Source: Paenibacillus barcinonensis
GTDB lineage: Bacteria > Bacillota > Bacilli > Paenibacillales > Paenibacillaceae
Direction: 5' to 3'
Assembly (NCBI RefSeq): GCF_003217495.1
Contig: NZ_QJSW01000020.1
Coordinates: forward strand, 1 to 64,000
Length of the DNA: 64,000 nt
The position numbers and the translations under genes are program-made. The notes below the pieces were generated by a model that saw only the letters and a program-made list of their open reading frames with translations, had not been told where the DNA came from and ran no database searches. Shown one piece after another: positions 25,147 to 34,838 of this stretch (its first letter is position 1; every line of letters starts with the position of its first letter).

Positions 25147-26736
25147 ATGAATACGATCAACCCTTTGATCACCAATCCGATTCTTCCCGGGTTTCATCCC
25201 GATCCCTCTATCTGCAGGGCGGGAGAAGATTATTATATCGCTACATCTACGTTCGAGTGGTTCCCGGGTGTACGCATTCACCATTCCAAAGATCTCGTTC
25301 ATTGGCGCGCAATGCCGTATCCGCTAACTCGCAATGCGCAGCTCAACATGGAGGGCAACATTAATTCCGGTGGCGTATGGGCACCCTGCCTCAGTTATGA
25401 TAACGGGATGTTTTATCTAATATATACCGATGTGAAGAGCCGGGTGGGTGCTTTTAAAGATACACATAATTACCTTGTCACCGCATCGGATATTGAAGGA
25501 CCATGGTCTGACCCGATCTATCTGAACAGCAGTGGCTTTGATCCATCCTTATTCCATGATGAAGACGGGCGCAAATGGCTGGTTAATATGATCTGGGATC
25601 ACCGTAAAGGCAAAAATCACTTCGCAGGCATCGTGCTGCAGGAGTATTCCGTTCAGGAACAGAGGCTGATCGGACCCGCAGTTCATATTTTCAAAGGGAC
25701 CGAGCTGGGACTTACAGAAGCACCGCATCTGTATAAGCACAACGGCTATTATTACTTGGTTACCGCAGAAGGTGGAACAGGCTATGAGCACGCCGTTACC
25801 GTTGCACGTTCACGGACGTTACAAGGCCCTTATGAGGTTGACCCGGCAAACCCGATACTCACATCCAATGGCAGAACGGATTTACCCCTGCAAAAAGCAG
25901 GTCATGGCAGTCTCGTGGAAACACACACTGGTGAATGGTACATGGCACATCTCGTTGGAAGACCCGTGCAGGACAAGCACTGCATTCTTGGTCGTGAGAC
26001 AGCGCTGCAGCGCTGTATCTGGAGCGAAGAAGGATGGTTGAGACTTGCTACTGGAGATCGTTATCCAGAGCTTCAGGTCGCTGCACCTAACGTAACACCG
26101 CATCCTTTTGAAGCGATGCCCGATAAGGATGATTTTGATCAGACCGAGCTTCGGAACGACTGGAATACACTTCGCATCCCGCCTGACTCATCGTGGCTTA
26201 GCTTGACGGAACGCCCTGGCTACTTGCGCCTGTATGGTATGGAGTCGATGAGCTCGACGCATCGACAAAGTATGGTTGCCCGCAGACTGCATACTTTTGA
26301 AGTTGAAGCAGAAACCTGCCTTGAATTCGCACCGGATCATCCACAGCAGATGGCTGGACTGATTCTTTATTACGATACTCAGGATTATCTCTATCTGCGA
26401 GTGACACATCATGAAGAGAAAGGGCTGTGCCTTGGGATCATTCAGTCCAGATATGGAGTGTATGATGAGCTTGTAGAGGAAGACATTGCACTGACACAGG
26501 GGAATCGAATTCGGCTGAAATCGGTGATTGATCATGATCGTGCCTGCTTTTACTACAGCCCGGACGAGGATTCTTCCTGGGTTCAGATTGGTGATTGGAC
26601 AAATATTACTCATTTATGTGATGAATCTCCGGAGTACATTCGCTTCACCGGAACCTACATTGGGCTCTGTGTGCAGGATCTTGGCGGAACACGCAAGCAT
26701 GCTGATTTTGATTATTTTCGGTATACGATGCGTTAA
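25147..26736 (+). CDS. xynB: Beta-xylosidase, GH43 (subfamily 11 type)
   Basis: 529 residues, very similar in layout to Bacillus XynB. The N-terminal five-bladed propeller has the base Asp19 (FHPDPSICRAGEDYYIA), the pKa-setting Asp in GFDPSLFHDEDG and the acid Glu in LTEAPHLYK; a C-terminal beta-sandwich follows from about residue 330. There is no signal peptide, so it cuts xylo-oligosaccharides in the cytoplasm. The start at 25147 follows GGAGG; codons further upstream lack support. As last gene of the xylonate operon it links xylan breakdown to oxidative xylose use. Confidence 0.92.
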   Translation: MNTINPLITNPILPGFHPDPSICRAGEDYYIATSTFEWFPGVRIHHSKDLVHWRAMPYPLTRNAQLNMEGNINSGGVWAPCLSYDNGMFYLIYTDVKSRVGAFKDTHNYLVTASDIEGPWSDPIYLNSSGFDPSLFHDEDGRKWLVNMIWDHRKGKNHFAGIVLQEYSVQEQRLIGPAVHIFKGTELGLTEAPHLYKHNGYYYLVTAEGGTGYEHAVTVARSRTLQGPYEVDPANPILTSNGRTDLPLQKAGHGSLVETHTGEWYMAHLVGRPVQDKHCILGRETALQRCIWSEEGWLRLATGDRYPELQVAAPNVTPHPFEAMPDKDDFDQTELRNDWNTLRIPPDSSWLSLTERPGYLRLYGMESMSSTHRQSMVARRLHTFEVEAETCLEFAPDHPQQMAGLILYYDTQDYLYLRVTHHEEKGLCLGIIQSRYGVYDELVEEDIALTQGNRIRLKSVIDHDRACFYYSPDEDSSWVQIGDWTNITHLCDESPEYIRFTGTYIGLCVQDLGGTRKHADFDYFRYTMR

Positions 26737-26752
26737 TTAAAATTCATATTCA

Positions 26753-26800
26753 AGATGGCCCTGGCATTGTTGTTGTAGCTACCCTGGGCCATCTTTTTTT
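26753..26800 (+). terminator. Terminator of the xylonate/xylosidase operon
   Basis: AGATGGCCC (26753-26761) pairs with GGGCCATCT (26786-26794), followed by Ts to 26800. Confidence 0.85.
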
Positions 26801-26930
26801 GTTGAACAGTGTTAACTATGGAGAAAACGAACTCCATCATATTTATAGTCCTATCATATTTTGATAGAATAATCATGTAGCTCAACACATTTTATGTAGA
26901 ATACAGTCTTATATTTTGGAGGGAATACAT

Positions 26931-27284
26931 ATGAAGCAGTATACAGTCATTCAAGCACATCATTCTAATTATCCAGATCCGATTGTGCTGTCCAAGGGCG
27001 ATGTCGTTCTGTACGGAAAAGAGGATACCGAATTCCCGAACTGGATCTTCTGTGAAGCCGTGCACTCTAAGAAAAAAGGCTGGGTACCAAAACAAATCCT
27101 GAGTGCACCTGATGACAAACTCATGGCAAGTGTTCAACAAAACTACTCTGCACATGAATTGAATGTGTCTCCGGGTATGATCGTTGAGAAGGAATCAGAG
27201 TTGAATGAGTGGAGTCTCGTACTCACTGCTGATGGGGAGAAGGGGTGGGTACCGAATAAAGTAATCACCCCGTTGAAGCTATAA
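26931..27284 (+). CDS. Protein with two SH3-like domains
   Basis: 117 residues in two related halves, each an SH3-type barrel: residues about 1-58 (YTVIQAHHSNYPDPIVLSKG, ending KGWVPKQIL) and about 62-117 (ending KGWVPNKVI). No signal peptide or anchor is seen, so it is predicted cytoplasmic, unlike cell-wall SH3b proteins. The function is unknown; it may bind a peptide partner. GGAGGG precedes the ATG at 26931. It is convergent with the LysR gene, 8 bp away. Confidence 0.75.
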   Translation: MKQYTVIQAHHSNYPDPIVLSKGDVVLYGKEDTEFPNWIFCEAVHSKKKGWVPKQILSAPDDKLMASVQQNYSAHELNVSPGMIVEKESELNEWSLVLTADGEKGWVPNKVITPLKL

Positions 27285-27292
27285 ACAAAAGC

Positions 27293-28192
27293 TCAGTCTT
27301 CCTTGGATTTGAAAAAGTCAATCAGCCATTCCATTAACTGCTGCTGAGCCTTGCTGATAAAACGGTCAGCATAATAAGTCAGCTCCATATGCCGAACTGG
27401 CACAGGTCCAGCAATCGGGATAGATACGATATCAGACCAGCCGGAATGCTGTTTCAGCAGCTCTCTTGGCTGAATTGTGGCACCAATGCCTGCCGCAACC
27501 AGCTGCAGCAGGGAAGACGCAGACCCCACCTCCATAACCGTACTTAATTCCATGCCGTGTTCCCGGCAAACATCATCCACCAAATCTCTGCCCAAATACC
27601 CCTTCGGATACATGACAAGCGCATGCTTCGTCAGTTCTTCAAGTGTAATCTCATGTCTCTTCGCCAGCACGCTTGAGGCATGAACAAATACTTCATACGG
27701 TTCACTGCCTAGTGGAATCTGTACCAGTCTTTTGTCCGCAGGCGTACGTAGTCCAATACCCAGATCGACCTGATGTGCGAGCACTTCATCCCGAACATAG
27801 ATGGTGGAGAAGGCCTGCAATTTAGTATCAGGATAACGCGTTTTGAACTCCACAAAGAGTGGAACGAGCTGAAAATCAAGGTCAGACGGTAATACAGCCA
27901 GACGCACGGTTCCACGTTTCTCGGATAACAGCTCTTTAATCGCATTCTTCGCATCCATCTCCGCCTGAAGCATTTTCATTCCGTACTGATGGAGAAGCTT
28001 GCCCGCCTCGGTTGCAATGACTTTTTTGCCAATGCGGTCGAAGAGAGGGGTACCCAATTCTGCCTCCAGCAGACGAATCTGCTGACTCAGCGTAGGCTGG
28101 GAAATGCCTAAACTCTCTGCCGCCTTTGTGAAATGAAGCTGCTCAAATACTGCCCTGAAATACGTTATATTTCGGGTATCTATGCCGTTCAC
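27293..28192 (-). CDS. LysR-family transcriptional regulator
   Basis: 299 residues with the N-terminal wHTH (1-60; FTKAAESLGISQPTLSQQIRLLEAELG split over two helices) and a periplasmic-binding-like effector domain (about 90-295). CynR/CbbR-like in order. The start codon is uncertain: GTG at 28192 overlaps its own GAGGTG ribosome site, and no ATG follows nearby. It is divergent from the MFS gene, with 115 bp between, the standard layout for a LysR regulator and its target. Confidence 0.88.
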   Translation of the reverse strand: MNGIDTRNITYFRAVFEQLHFTKAAESLGISQPTLSQQIRLLEAELGTPLFDRIGKKVIATEAGKLLHQYGMKMLQAEMDAKNAIKELLSEKRGTVRLAVLPSDLDFQLVPLFVEFKTRYPDTKLQAFSTIYVRDEVLAHQVDLGIGLRTPADKRLVQIPLGSEPYEVFVHASSVLAKRHEITLEELTKHALVMYPKGYLGRDLVDDVCREHGMELSTVMEVGSASSLLQLVAAGIGATIQPRELLKQHSGWSDIVSIPIAGPVPVRHMELTYYADRFISKAQQQLMEWLIDFFKSKED

Positions 28193-28307
28193 CTCGCTAA
28201 ATGATAGTATTTTACTATTATAATAATATGAATTATTGGATTGATCAATGAATCAGGCGGGCTTATACTCAAAGTGAATTCAACAAGAACTCTGGAGGAA
28301 GAGCACG

Positions 28308-29429
28308 ATGAAAAAAACATTCTATGTATTGGCGCTATCTATCGCGGCATTGAATCTGCGTCCGATCATTACTTCCGTAGCTTCGATGATGGGCATAATT
28401 AAATCCGAGCTTGGTATAAGTGCATTAACAGCAAGTCTATTAACAACATTGCCTGTGCTGTGTATGGGACTGTTTGCTCCTGCTGCCACGGCGCTCAGTC
28501 AGCGGCTGGGTATGGAGCGAACACTTGTCATATCCCTGTTGCTGATTACAGTAGCGACTGCACTGCGAAGTGCGGGGCAATCCGTCACTATACTTCTCGT
28601 TACCGCTTTGTCGGGAGGAATCGGGATCAGCTTCGCTGGCCCTCTGTTATCCAGTTATATCAAAAAGTATTTCCCCGGCAGTCCTGGCATTGTCAGTATC
28701 TATTCCGTATCCATGACGATTGGGGCGGCGCTAGCATCAGGATTGACCATTCCGATCTATCATCAGTCTCAGAACAACCTGACACTCGCTTTGTCCTGCT
28801 GGACCGTGCTGGGAATACTTGCTTTGATTTTCTGGCTTCCACTTATTCGCCAAAAACAATCATCCAGCAGCAGCATGCAGCGTCTTCGGTTGCCGCTGTC
28901 CAACAAAAAAGCAATTCGATTCACCTTATTCTTCGGCTTCATGGCCAGCATGTTCTACAGCCTGACCGCGTGGATATCACCGATTGCTCTTAGCTTTGGA
29001 TACAGTACACAGGATGCATCCATACTGCTTACCTTGTTTACACTGATTCAAGTGCCTGCTGCGCTGCTCATTCCAAATCTGGTGAACCGCTCAGGCAAGC
29101 TCAAGCTGTGGCTGGTCTTATGTAGCATTTCGGAGCTCGTGGGTCTAGCATTACTCTTATCCCCTGTTCCAATGCTTCCAGCCGTCCTTTTTCTGGGTAT
29201 GGGTGCCGGTGGATTATTTCCTTTGGCCTTAATGCTGCCTATTGTAGAAACACGCACGGCGGAGGAAGCGGGAACCTGGTCGGCCATGTCACAGATGGGT
29301 GGTTATATTATGGGAGCTTTCGGCCCCCTTGTTATCGGAGGCATCTTTGATCTGAGCGGACATTTCAACGCCTCCATCATAGCCATGCTGGTCATCGTGG
29401 TGCTAATGATCAGTGTTCAGCTATCCTAG
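28308..29429 (+). CDS. MFS transporter, CynX/NimT type
   Basis: 373 residues with about twelve membrane helices. AALNLRPIITSVASMMGIIKSELG, cut here to its middle, is the N-terminal signature of the CynX/NimT (cyanate permease-like) MFS group, which includes 2-nitroimidazole exporters and other small-molecule carriers. The substrate is unknown. The first codon follows GGAGG. It is divergent from the LysR regulator, which probably controls it. Confidence 0.87.
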   Translation: MKKTFYVLALSIAALNLRPIITSVASMMGIIKSELGISALTASLLTTLPVLCMGLFAPAATALSQRLGMERTLVISLLLITVATALRSAGQSVTILLVTALSGGIGISFAGPLLSSYIKKYFPGSPGIVSIYSVSMTIGAALASGLTIPIYHQSQNNLTLALSCWTVLGILALIFWLPLIRQKQSSSSSMQRLRLPLSNKKAIRFTLFFGFMASMFYSLTAWISPIALSFGYSTQDASILLTLFTLIQVPAALLIPNLVNRSGKLKLWLVLCSISELVGLALLLSPVPMLPAVLFLGMGAGGLFPLALMLPIVETRTAEEAGTWSAMSQMGGYIMGAFGPLVIGGIFDLSGHFNASIIAMLVIVVLMISVQLS

Positions 29430-29559
29430 CCTCCATTTTCTGAATTCAATATGTGATCACAATTTGGACACTTTTAGAGGCAGGCAATAGCCTGGTCGGG
29501 CTATATGGACGCCTGAACTTCATTTGTATACTAAGAATGACGGAGGGAGAGGAAGCCAG

Positions 29560-30405
29560 ATGTCCTACAAACAAATTAAATGGATGATTTTGTTCATCCC
29601 TACAATCACAGTTGCGTTATGGGAGTACGTTCGGCATCAATTTCTACTTCCGTACATTTCAATGGATCTTGGAAACTGGCTGACGCCCGTATTCGTGTAT
29701 ATAGTCAGTATTACATTGTTAACCAGGCTGTTTCAGATGCTGGAGAAGATGCAGCGAGAGCTGGAACGTGCGCGGGCGGACAAGGCTGCGTTGGAGGCCA
29801 AAGAACAGCTTGCAAGAGAGCTGCATGATGGCATAGCCCAGTCCCTATTTCTACTATCAGTTAAAGCCGAGAAGCTGGAGAAGGGCAGCCGTAAAGAGCC
29901 AGAGCAGCATAACGAGAATATTCTTTCTATACGTAAAACCATTCATGAAGTGAATCGGTACGTGAGGCAGGCCATTGCCAATCTGCGACAGGATCGGGAG
30001 GAAAGCCGACTGGAGGAGACCAAAGAATCTGCACTGCAGCATCAGATCAAATCCATGATACGAGACATACGCACGCCCATTATCGTCGATTGGGACATGA
30101 AGGATAACCCTATGGAAAACAAGGAAAAGATAGAGCTGCTCGCCTGTGTTCGTGAGGCACTTATTAATATGGACAAGCACGCTGGCGCATCCTCTGGTCA
30201 CATTAAGGCAGATGGCTTGAGCAACAGCTGGAAGATCAGTATTACCGACAACGGACAAGGCTTTGAAGGCGATCCTTTTGCAAAGAAAAACAAATTCGGG
30301 CTACGCATTATGAAGGAGCGTTGCAGTGAGATGGGATGGGTCATGAATATGTACCGGGAGAACGAACAGACGATTGTTGAGATCCGCAAAGGGGGTGCCG
30401 CATGA
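29560..30405 (+). CDS. NarX/DesK-type sensor histidine kinase
   Basis: 281 residues. Two membrane helices (about 7-23 and 42-60) with a short outer loop, a coiled coil (61-84), a HisKA_3 dimerisation domain with phospho-acceptor His89 (RELHDGIAQSLF), and a C-terminal HATPase (ALINMDKHAGAS, DNGQGFEGD, FGLRIMKERC). The start at 29560 follows GGAGGGAGAGG. It overlaps the response-regulator gene by 4 bp (ATGA). The short sensor resembles membrane-stress kinases (LiaS/VraS, DesK), but the stimulus is unknown. Confidence 0.9.
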   Translation: MSYKQIKWMILFIPTITVALWEYVRHQFLLPYISMDLGNWLTPVFVYIVSITLLTRLFQMLEKMQRELERARADKAALEAKEQLARELHDGIAQSLFLLSVKAEKLEKGSRKEPEQHNENILSIRKTIHEVNRYVRQAIANLRQDREESRLEETKESALQHQIKSMIRDIRTPIIVDWDMKDNPMENKEKIELLACVREALINMDKHAGASSGHIKADGLSNSWKISITDNGQGFEGDPFAKKNKFGLRIMKERCSEMGWVMNMYRENEQTIVEIRKGGAA

Positions 30406-31067
30406 ATCTAACGAAAACCCGTGTACTTGTGGTGGATGACCATGCACATGCAAGAGAAGCGATCCGTGAAATATTAAGCATGGATGCCCAGTTCGAGGTC
30501 ATCGGTGTCGTGGCTAATGGACAGGAAGCGATAGAGTTTATGGAAAAATGGCTTCCTGATCTGATTTTAATGGATATCCAGATGCCGGTTATGGATGGGT
30601 TGGAAGCAACTCGCCGTATCAAGATGGATTATCCGTATATCAAAATTGTAATGATTACTGTGTCTGATGATATGCTCCATTTACTTGAGGCTCTGAAGCG
30701 AGGGGCTCAGGGGTACCTGCTCAAGAATCTGGAGCCCTCCACCTGGCTGGAGTATCTGCATTCGATTATCAACGAAGAGGCACCATTATCGAGAGAAGTA
30801 GCTTATCAGATTCTAAAGGAAGTTAACGTCGTGGAAGCGAGAGAGGCCGAGGTCAAGCTGACGACACGAGAGCTGGACATTTTATATGGAGTAGCCGCGG
30901 GCTGGACCAATAAAGAGATCGCCGTCAAATATACGATTTCGGAATATACAGTCAAAAACCACCTAAAAAACATACTGCAAAAGCTACAGCTGCAAAACCG
31001 GGTTCAGTTAACCCGTTATGCTCTGGAACAGGGACTTGTATCAGATGCCAAACGCAGACTGAATTGA
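30402..31067 (+). CDS. NarL/LuxR-family response regulator
   Basis: 221 residues: receiver domain (1-125) with phospho-acceptor Asp58 (LILMDIQMP) and conserved VDD at 11-13, then a LuxR-type HTH (about 150-215; LTTRELDILYGVAAGWTNKE, ISEYTVKNHLKNILQKL). It is the partner of the kinase that precedes it. No target gene is obvious nearby. Confidence 0.92.
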   Translation: MNLTKTRVLVVDDHAHAREAIREILSMDAQFEVIGVVANGQEAIEFMEKWLPDLILMDIQMPVMDGLEATRRIKMDYPYIKIVMITVSDDMLHLLEALKRGAQGYLLKNLEPSTWLEYLHSIINEEAPLSREVAYQILKEVNVVEAREAEVKLTTRELDILYGVAAGWTNKEIAVKYTISEYTVKNHLKNILQKLQLQNRVQLTRYALEQGLVSDAKRRLN

Positions 31068-31099
31068 ACGCTGCCGCAGCATCAGTACAACACAAAAAC

Positions 31100-31156
31100 A
31101 CCGCCCGAAAGATCATATCCATGATGATCCACAAGGCGGTATTTCTATTTTTTATT
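31100..31156 (+). terminator. Hairpin after the two-component genes
   Basis: ACCGCC (31100-31105) pairs with GGCGGT (31135-31140), enclosing GATCAT/ATGATC, and is followed by a T-rich run (ATTTCTATTTTTTA). Confidence 0.5.
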
Positions 31157-31222
31157 TCTTATGCCTTCTTACTTATTCAAATCAGCATCCGCTGTATAGT
31201 CGTCCTTTCTCACGTGATCTCT

Positions 31223-32578
31223 TTATGCTGCGTGTTCCGGCTGGCGTGTGGCGAAATAAACGATCGTTTCAATGATCAAAATGAGGAGCAAGGATAAGCC
31301 GAATAGCGGCATAAGTATCCCTAATACAAACAGGGTAAGTACGGCCCCGATGGACCATGGTTTGTTGATTCGCCGCGGACGATTGGACTCGCCAGGCTTC
31401 ATTCTTTTCATCCAGGACCAAAAACCCATCACGATTGCGCCCAGGAAAGCAAGGCATACCAGTAAATTCATGATTCGATTCGCTGTGCCAAACAGGTGAC
31501 CTTCATGCAGCGGAATACCCCATGTAAACCATTTGCCGATGATACCATAGTCTGCAAAATTAATCCGGGCAATCAGCTTGCCGGAATATTGATCGAAATA
31601 AGCGGTTGTCTCCTCATAAGGATTCACATCCAGACCGGTAACCCCCGTGTTGCTTCCTTTGGTCACGGTGAAGACACCTTGTTCATTGGAAGGATACACA
31701 ATAGAGAAGGGCCGGGTTATGTTCTCTTTTTGCGCATTCTGAATGATTACTCGCAAACGTTGCTGATGCTCGGATATCACTGCCGCCGTTGTCTCGTGAT
31801 GTCCATGAGCTGCATGCTCCGAGACAGGCTGATCCAGACTGCGCGTAGCCCATGGAATCTCGTTGATGTCCGATTGAGGCGGGTTATATTTCAATGCCGT
31901 TCGGCCAAGTGCAGGATGCTCCTGAGCATATGAGCTGATGTAACTGCCGGTAAATACGGACCACGGAATGCCAGTGACTACGATAACGACCAGCGGAATC
32001 GCAATGATAAGCCCGAGAATGGCATGTATGCGTTGCAGCCGGAAAGGATGTTTACGCTGACCATTTCTGGCATCCAGCAGTCTCTTCTTGAAAGTCATAT
32101 ATACACCAGAGACAATCAAGAAGATGGCCCAGCAGGCCGTTAATTCGACCAGATAACGTACGAAGGTGCTACCGGTTAATAAGGAGCTGTGAAAGTTCCT
32201 CATCAGATTGGAGTACGTGTTATCGGCATTCTGCTCAGCTACAATCTGGTTGTTATGGTCCAAAAAGATATAACGAGTGTCACCATCGGCATTGCTGATC
32301 GTCACTCTGTTATTGTATGGCTCAGACATAATGCTGATCTTGCCGATATTGTAATCAGGATACTGATTACGGAGCTGCTGTACCGCTTCATCCAGGCTTT
32401 GCTTGGTGCTTACGGTGCTCTGACCGAAAAACGGCTCTTTGTACAGACTGTTCTCTACATTGGGATAGAACAGAAATCCGATGCCTGACAGTGTCAGCGT
32501 TAGCAATAGTGGCGAAATGAACCAAGCGGCATAAAAGTGGAGCCTGCGAAATGGATTAAATGTGTTCGAATTGCGCAT
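31223..32578 (-). CDS. PepSY-associated membrane protein (PiuB-like)
   Basis: 451 residues with four main membrane helices: one near the N-terminus (FYAAWFISPLLLTLTLSGIG), two in the middle (about 145-165 and 190-215) and a C-terminal pair, with outer PepSY domains between. This is the PepSY_TM/PiuB family, commonly linked to siderophore or iron uptake, possibly as a reductase. A His-rich outer loop (HAAHGHHETTAA) may bind metal. GAGGAG precedes the ATG. A partial palindrome around TAGGCCTA (32616-32623) lies upstream, but no classical Fur box was seen. Confidence 0.85.
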   Translation of the reverse strand: MRNSNTFNPFRRLHFYAAWFISPLLLTLTLSGIGFLFYPNVENSLYKEPFFGQSTVSTKQSLDEAVQQLRNQYPDYNIGKISIMSEPYNNRVTISNADGDTRYIFLDHNNQIVAEQNADNTYSNLMRNFHSSLLTGSTFVRYLVELTACWAIFLIVSGVYMTFKKRLLDARNGQRKHPFRLQRIHAILGLIIAIPLVVIVVTGIPWSVFTGSYISSYAQEHPALGRTALKYNPPQSDINEIPWATRSLDQPVSEHAAHGHHETTAAVISEHQQRLRVIIQNAQKENITRPFSIVYPSNEQGVFTVTKGSNTGVTGLDVNPYEETTAYFDQYSGKLIARINFADYGIIGKWFTWGIPLHEGHLFGTANRIMNLLVCLAFLGAIVMGFWSWMKRMKPGESNRPRRINKPWSIGAVLTLFVLGILMPLFGLSLLLILIIETIVYFATRQPEHAA

Positions 32579-32696
32579 ACCCGTCTCCTCAAAATATCGT
32601 ATTTTTTAATATTAGTAGGCCTAATAGTTATATTAATCGAAATAGATAGAGGAGCGGAATGGCTCAAGTGAGCTATTTGAAGCGTTTAGATATACC

Positions 32697-32740
32697 AAAA
32701 AAACAAGCCCCCATTCCCAAAGAGAGAAGGAGAGCTTGTT
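32697..32740 (-). terminator. Terminator of the HSL-like hydrolase gene
   Basis: On the - strand AACAAGC and GCTTGTT (32734-32740 and 32702-32708) pair across a 25-nt loop and are followed by a run of Ts (32703-32697). Confidence 0.6.
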
Positions 32741-32794
32741 TGGTTCCAGGCAGCGTCAACGCATTCAGCCGATGGAGCTAAGCGTAGCGGTGTC

Positions 32795-33676
32795 CTAGCT
32801 TTTAATAATATCTATAATTTGCTTAAGCGCCTTTTTGGCTTCAGGGATCGGAAATACCGGGAACACATGATTCATTTTCGGATATTCAAAATAGTTGATA
32901 TCTACGGATTGGCGGGCCGCTTTTTCTTTGAATTTACGCGCATCCGGAAGGAAGAATTCATGGGTGCCGATGAACACCGTGATTTTACCCAGATTTTTGA
33001 TCTCTCCATGGATTGGGCTGACCAGGTAGTGAGAACGCGGCAGTTCACCTGCATATTGTTTACCAGCCTCAACCAGCATGACCCAATTCAGCATCGGCTC
33101 CCCGTCGATCATAGCTATAACCTCGGGGCTGCTCAATGTAATGTCAAGCCATGGTGACAACAGAATGATGTCCTTTGGCTGCGGTAATCCTTGCTCTTTC
33201 AAATATTGTGCGAAGGCCAGAGCAAGGCCGCCACCCGCTGAATCGCCCATAATGGTGATATTTTCTGGTTTGGCTTTCTTCAAAATATGCTGATAGACGA
33301 GCAATACACTTGCAATCGCATCTGTGCACTGATAGTTTGGAGCTTTTGGATATACTGGTGCGTATACCGTACAATTTAATTGCTCTGTCAAATGATTGAG
33401 AAAGTGCCGGTGCCATGTCAGCGGCTGCTCAACATATCCTCCACCAGGCAAATATAGAACGATCCGTTCATCAGATCGAGAGTTGGACTTCATCATATAA
33501 GTATCTACAGGGAGGCTCTGTTCCTTGATTATATTGTATTTCTGTTTAAGCTTGGCAGGAACCTCATAGGGCACGCTATTGATCTTTCTACGTTCTTCCA
33601 TAAAGTCATGTACATTCATTTTCTTTTTCGTCATTTTTAACAACACTTCTACAAGAAAACTACGAATGCTACGCAT
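32795..33676 (-). CDS. Alpha/beta hydrolase of the hormone-sensitive-lipase family
   Basis: 293 residues. LPGGGYVE is the oxyanion-hole motif (HGGG in most relatives, here PGGG), GDSAGGGLA holds the nucleophile Ser, and Asp in FFLPDARK and His in MNHVFPVFP complete the triad. The family hydrolyses short-chain esters in the cytoplasm. The start at 33676 is chosen because AAGGAGG lies 8 bp upstream. It is divergent from the LysR gene at 33778, which probably regulates it. Confidence 0.88.
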   Translation of the reverse strand: MRSIRSFLVEVLLKMTKKKMNVHDFMEERRKINSVPYEVPAKLKQKYNIIKEQSLPVDTYMMKSNSRSDERIVLYLPGGGYVEQPLTWHRHFLNHLTEQLNCTVYAPVYPKAPNYQCTDAIASVLLVYQHILKKAKPENITIMGDSAGGGLALAFAQYLKEQGLPQPKDIILLSPWLDITLSSPEVIAMIDGEPMLNWVMLVEAGKQYAGELPRSHYLVSPIHGEIKNLGKITVFIGTHEFFLPDARKFKEKAARQSVDINYFEYPKMNHVFPVFPIPEAKKALKQIIDIIKS

Positions 33677-33777
33677 AATATTCGCCTCCTTAGATAGATC
33701 ATACTCGATTCGCATTATAAAATATATTTAATTATAATTTAGTATTATAAATATTTTTTAAAGATGGGGAGCATGTG

Positions 33778-34692
33778 ATGAATATTTCTCAACTGCAGTA
33801 TTTGATATCTGCCGCACAATTCGGTTCGTTTACCAAGGCAGCAAGTGTACATCATCTTACCGTGCCTACAATCAGCCAATCCATCAGGCAACTGGAAGAA
33901 GAGCTCGACACCGTTCTTTTTCACCGCACCAAAAAGGGCGTTGCTCCGACAGCCGAAGGGGAGTTGGTCCTGAAGTATGCTATGGCTATTCTGAAAAATA
34001 TAGACAGCATGCAGCATGAATTGCTCACGCTGAAGGAAAATCATATAGAGAGCATTACGATTGCCACCATTCCCGGTTTTGTTCCGCAAGTGGTTCAGGC
34101 TACGTTAGAGCTAATGCAGGAACATCCAGAACTCAAGGTGCAGATGATTGAAGGCGATACTCAGACGGTTTTGAATCAGGTACAGGACGGTTATGCAGAC
34201 ATGGGTTTACTATCCTACAGTAAAAGTCAACAGAATCCTTCGTTTGAATGGGTCCCGATTGTAGAAGGGAGTGCTGTAATCATTATGAACACGAGCTCAC
34301 CGCTGCGTTATTTGAAAACGATTACTCCCCAAACCTTGAAGAACGAGGTCTTTGTCTTATACAAAGATGAACACATCGAAAATATTGCCCATTATCTGAT
34401 GTCTGCAAGTGATGGCAATCGTATATCTCTGATTACGAATAACACAGATGCACTGGGGCAGATGGTCTTTAAGGGCAATGCGATTACAATCGCTCCCGAT
34501 TTTATTGTTAATGCATTGTCCTCCACTTATAAGGAACAACTAGTTACCGTTCCAATCGAACAGCTCGGTTCTGATAGCAAAGCTATTTTGGGCAGAATTA
34601 CGAGAATAGCTGAGCCGATCCCTAAAATGATTCAAGAGTTTACGGCCAAGCTTACAGATCTGGTTAACCATATTAGTCCCCAGAAGGAATAA
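33778..34692 (+). CDS. LysR-family transcriptional regulator
   Basis: 304 residues with an N-terminal wHTH (1-60; SFTKAASVHHLTVPTISQSI) and a LysR substrate-binding domain (about 88-300). GGGGA precedes ATG 33778; the GTG one codon earlier is less likely. It is divergent from the esterase gene with about 100 bp between, an AT-rich stretch fit for a shared operator. The ligand is unknown. Confidence 0.88.
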   Translation: MNISQLQYLISAAQFGSFTKAASVHHLTVPTISQSIRQLEEELDTVLFHRTKKGVAPTAEGELVLKYAMAILKNIDSMQHELLTLKENHIESITIATIPGFVPQVVQATLELMQEHPELKVQMIEGDTQTVLNQVQDGYADMGLLSYSKSQQNPSFEWVPIVEGSAVIIMNTSSPLRYLKTITPQTLKNEVFVLYKDEHIENIAHYLMSASDGNRISLITNNTDALGQMVFKGNAITIAPDFIVNALSSTYKEQLVTVPIEQLGSDSKAILGRITRIAEPIPKMIQEFTAKLTDLVNHISPQKE

Positions 34693-34838
34693 ACAACATA
34701 CCTGTAACTGAAACATCCAATTTCCTGCGCTTTTCATATAAAATTTGACTCACCCCTAAAAATGATATAGCTTTGTATCAAATGATATTTAAAATTTATA
34801 TATTTCACAAAATCATATTAGATTGGATGGATGCAGCT

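Noticed and set aside
28170..28195. ATA codon as start of the LysR gene
   Set aside because: It has better spacing from GAGGTG than the GTG, but ATA starts are very rare; the GTG is kept with a note of doubt.
32605..32632. TAGGCCTA-centred palindrome upstream of the PepSY protein as a DtxR/Fur-type iron box
   Set aside because: Only the 8-bp core is symmetrical; flanks pair poorly and neither the Fur nor the DtxR consensus is met.
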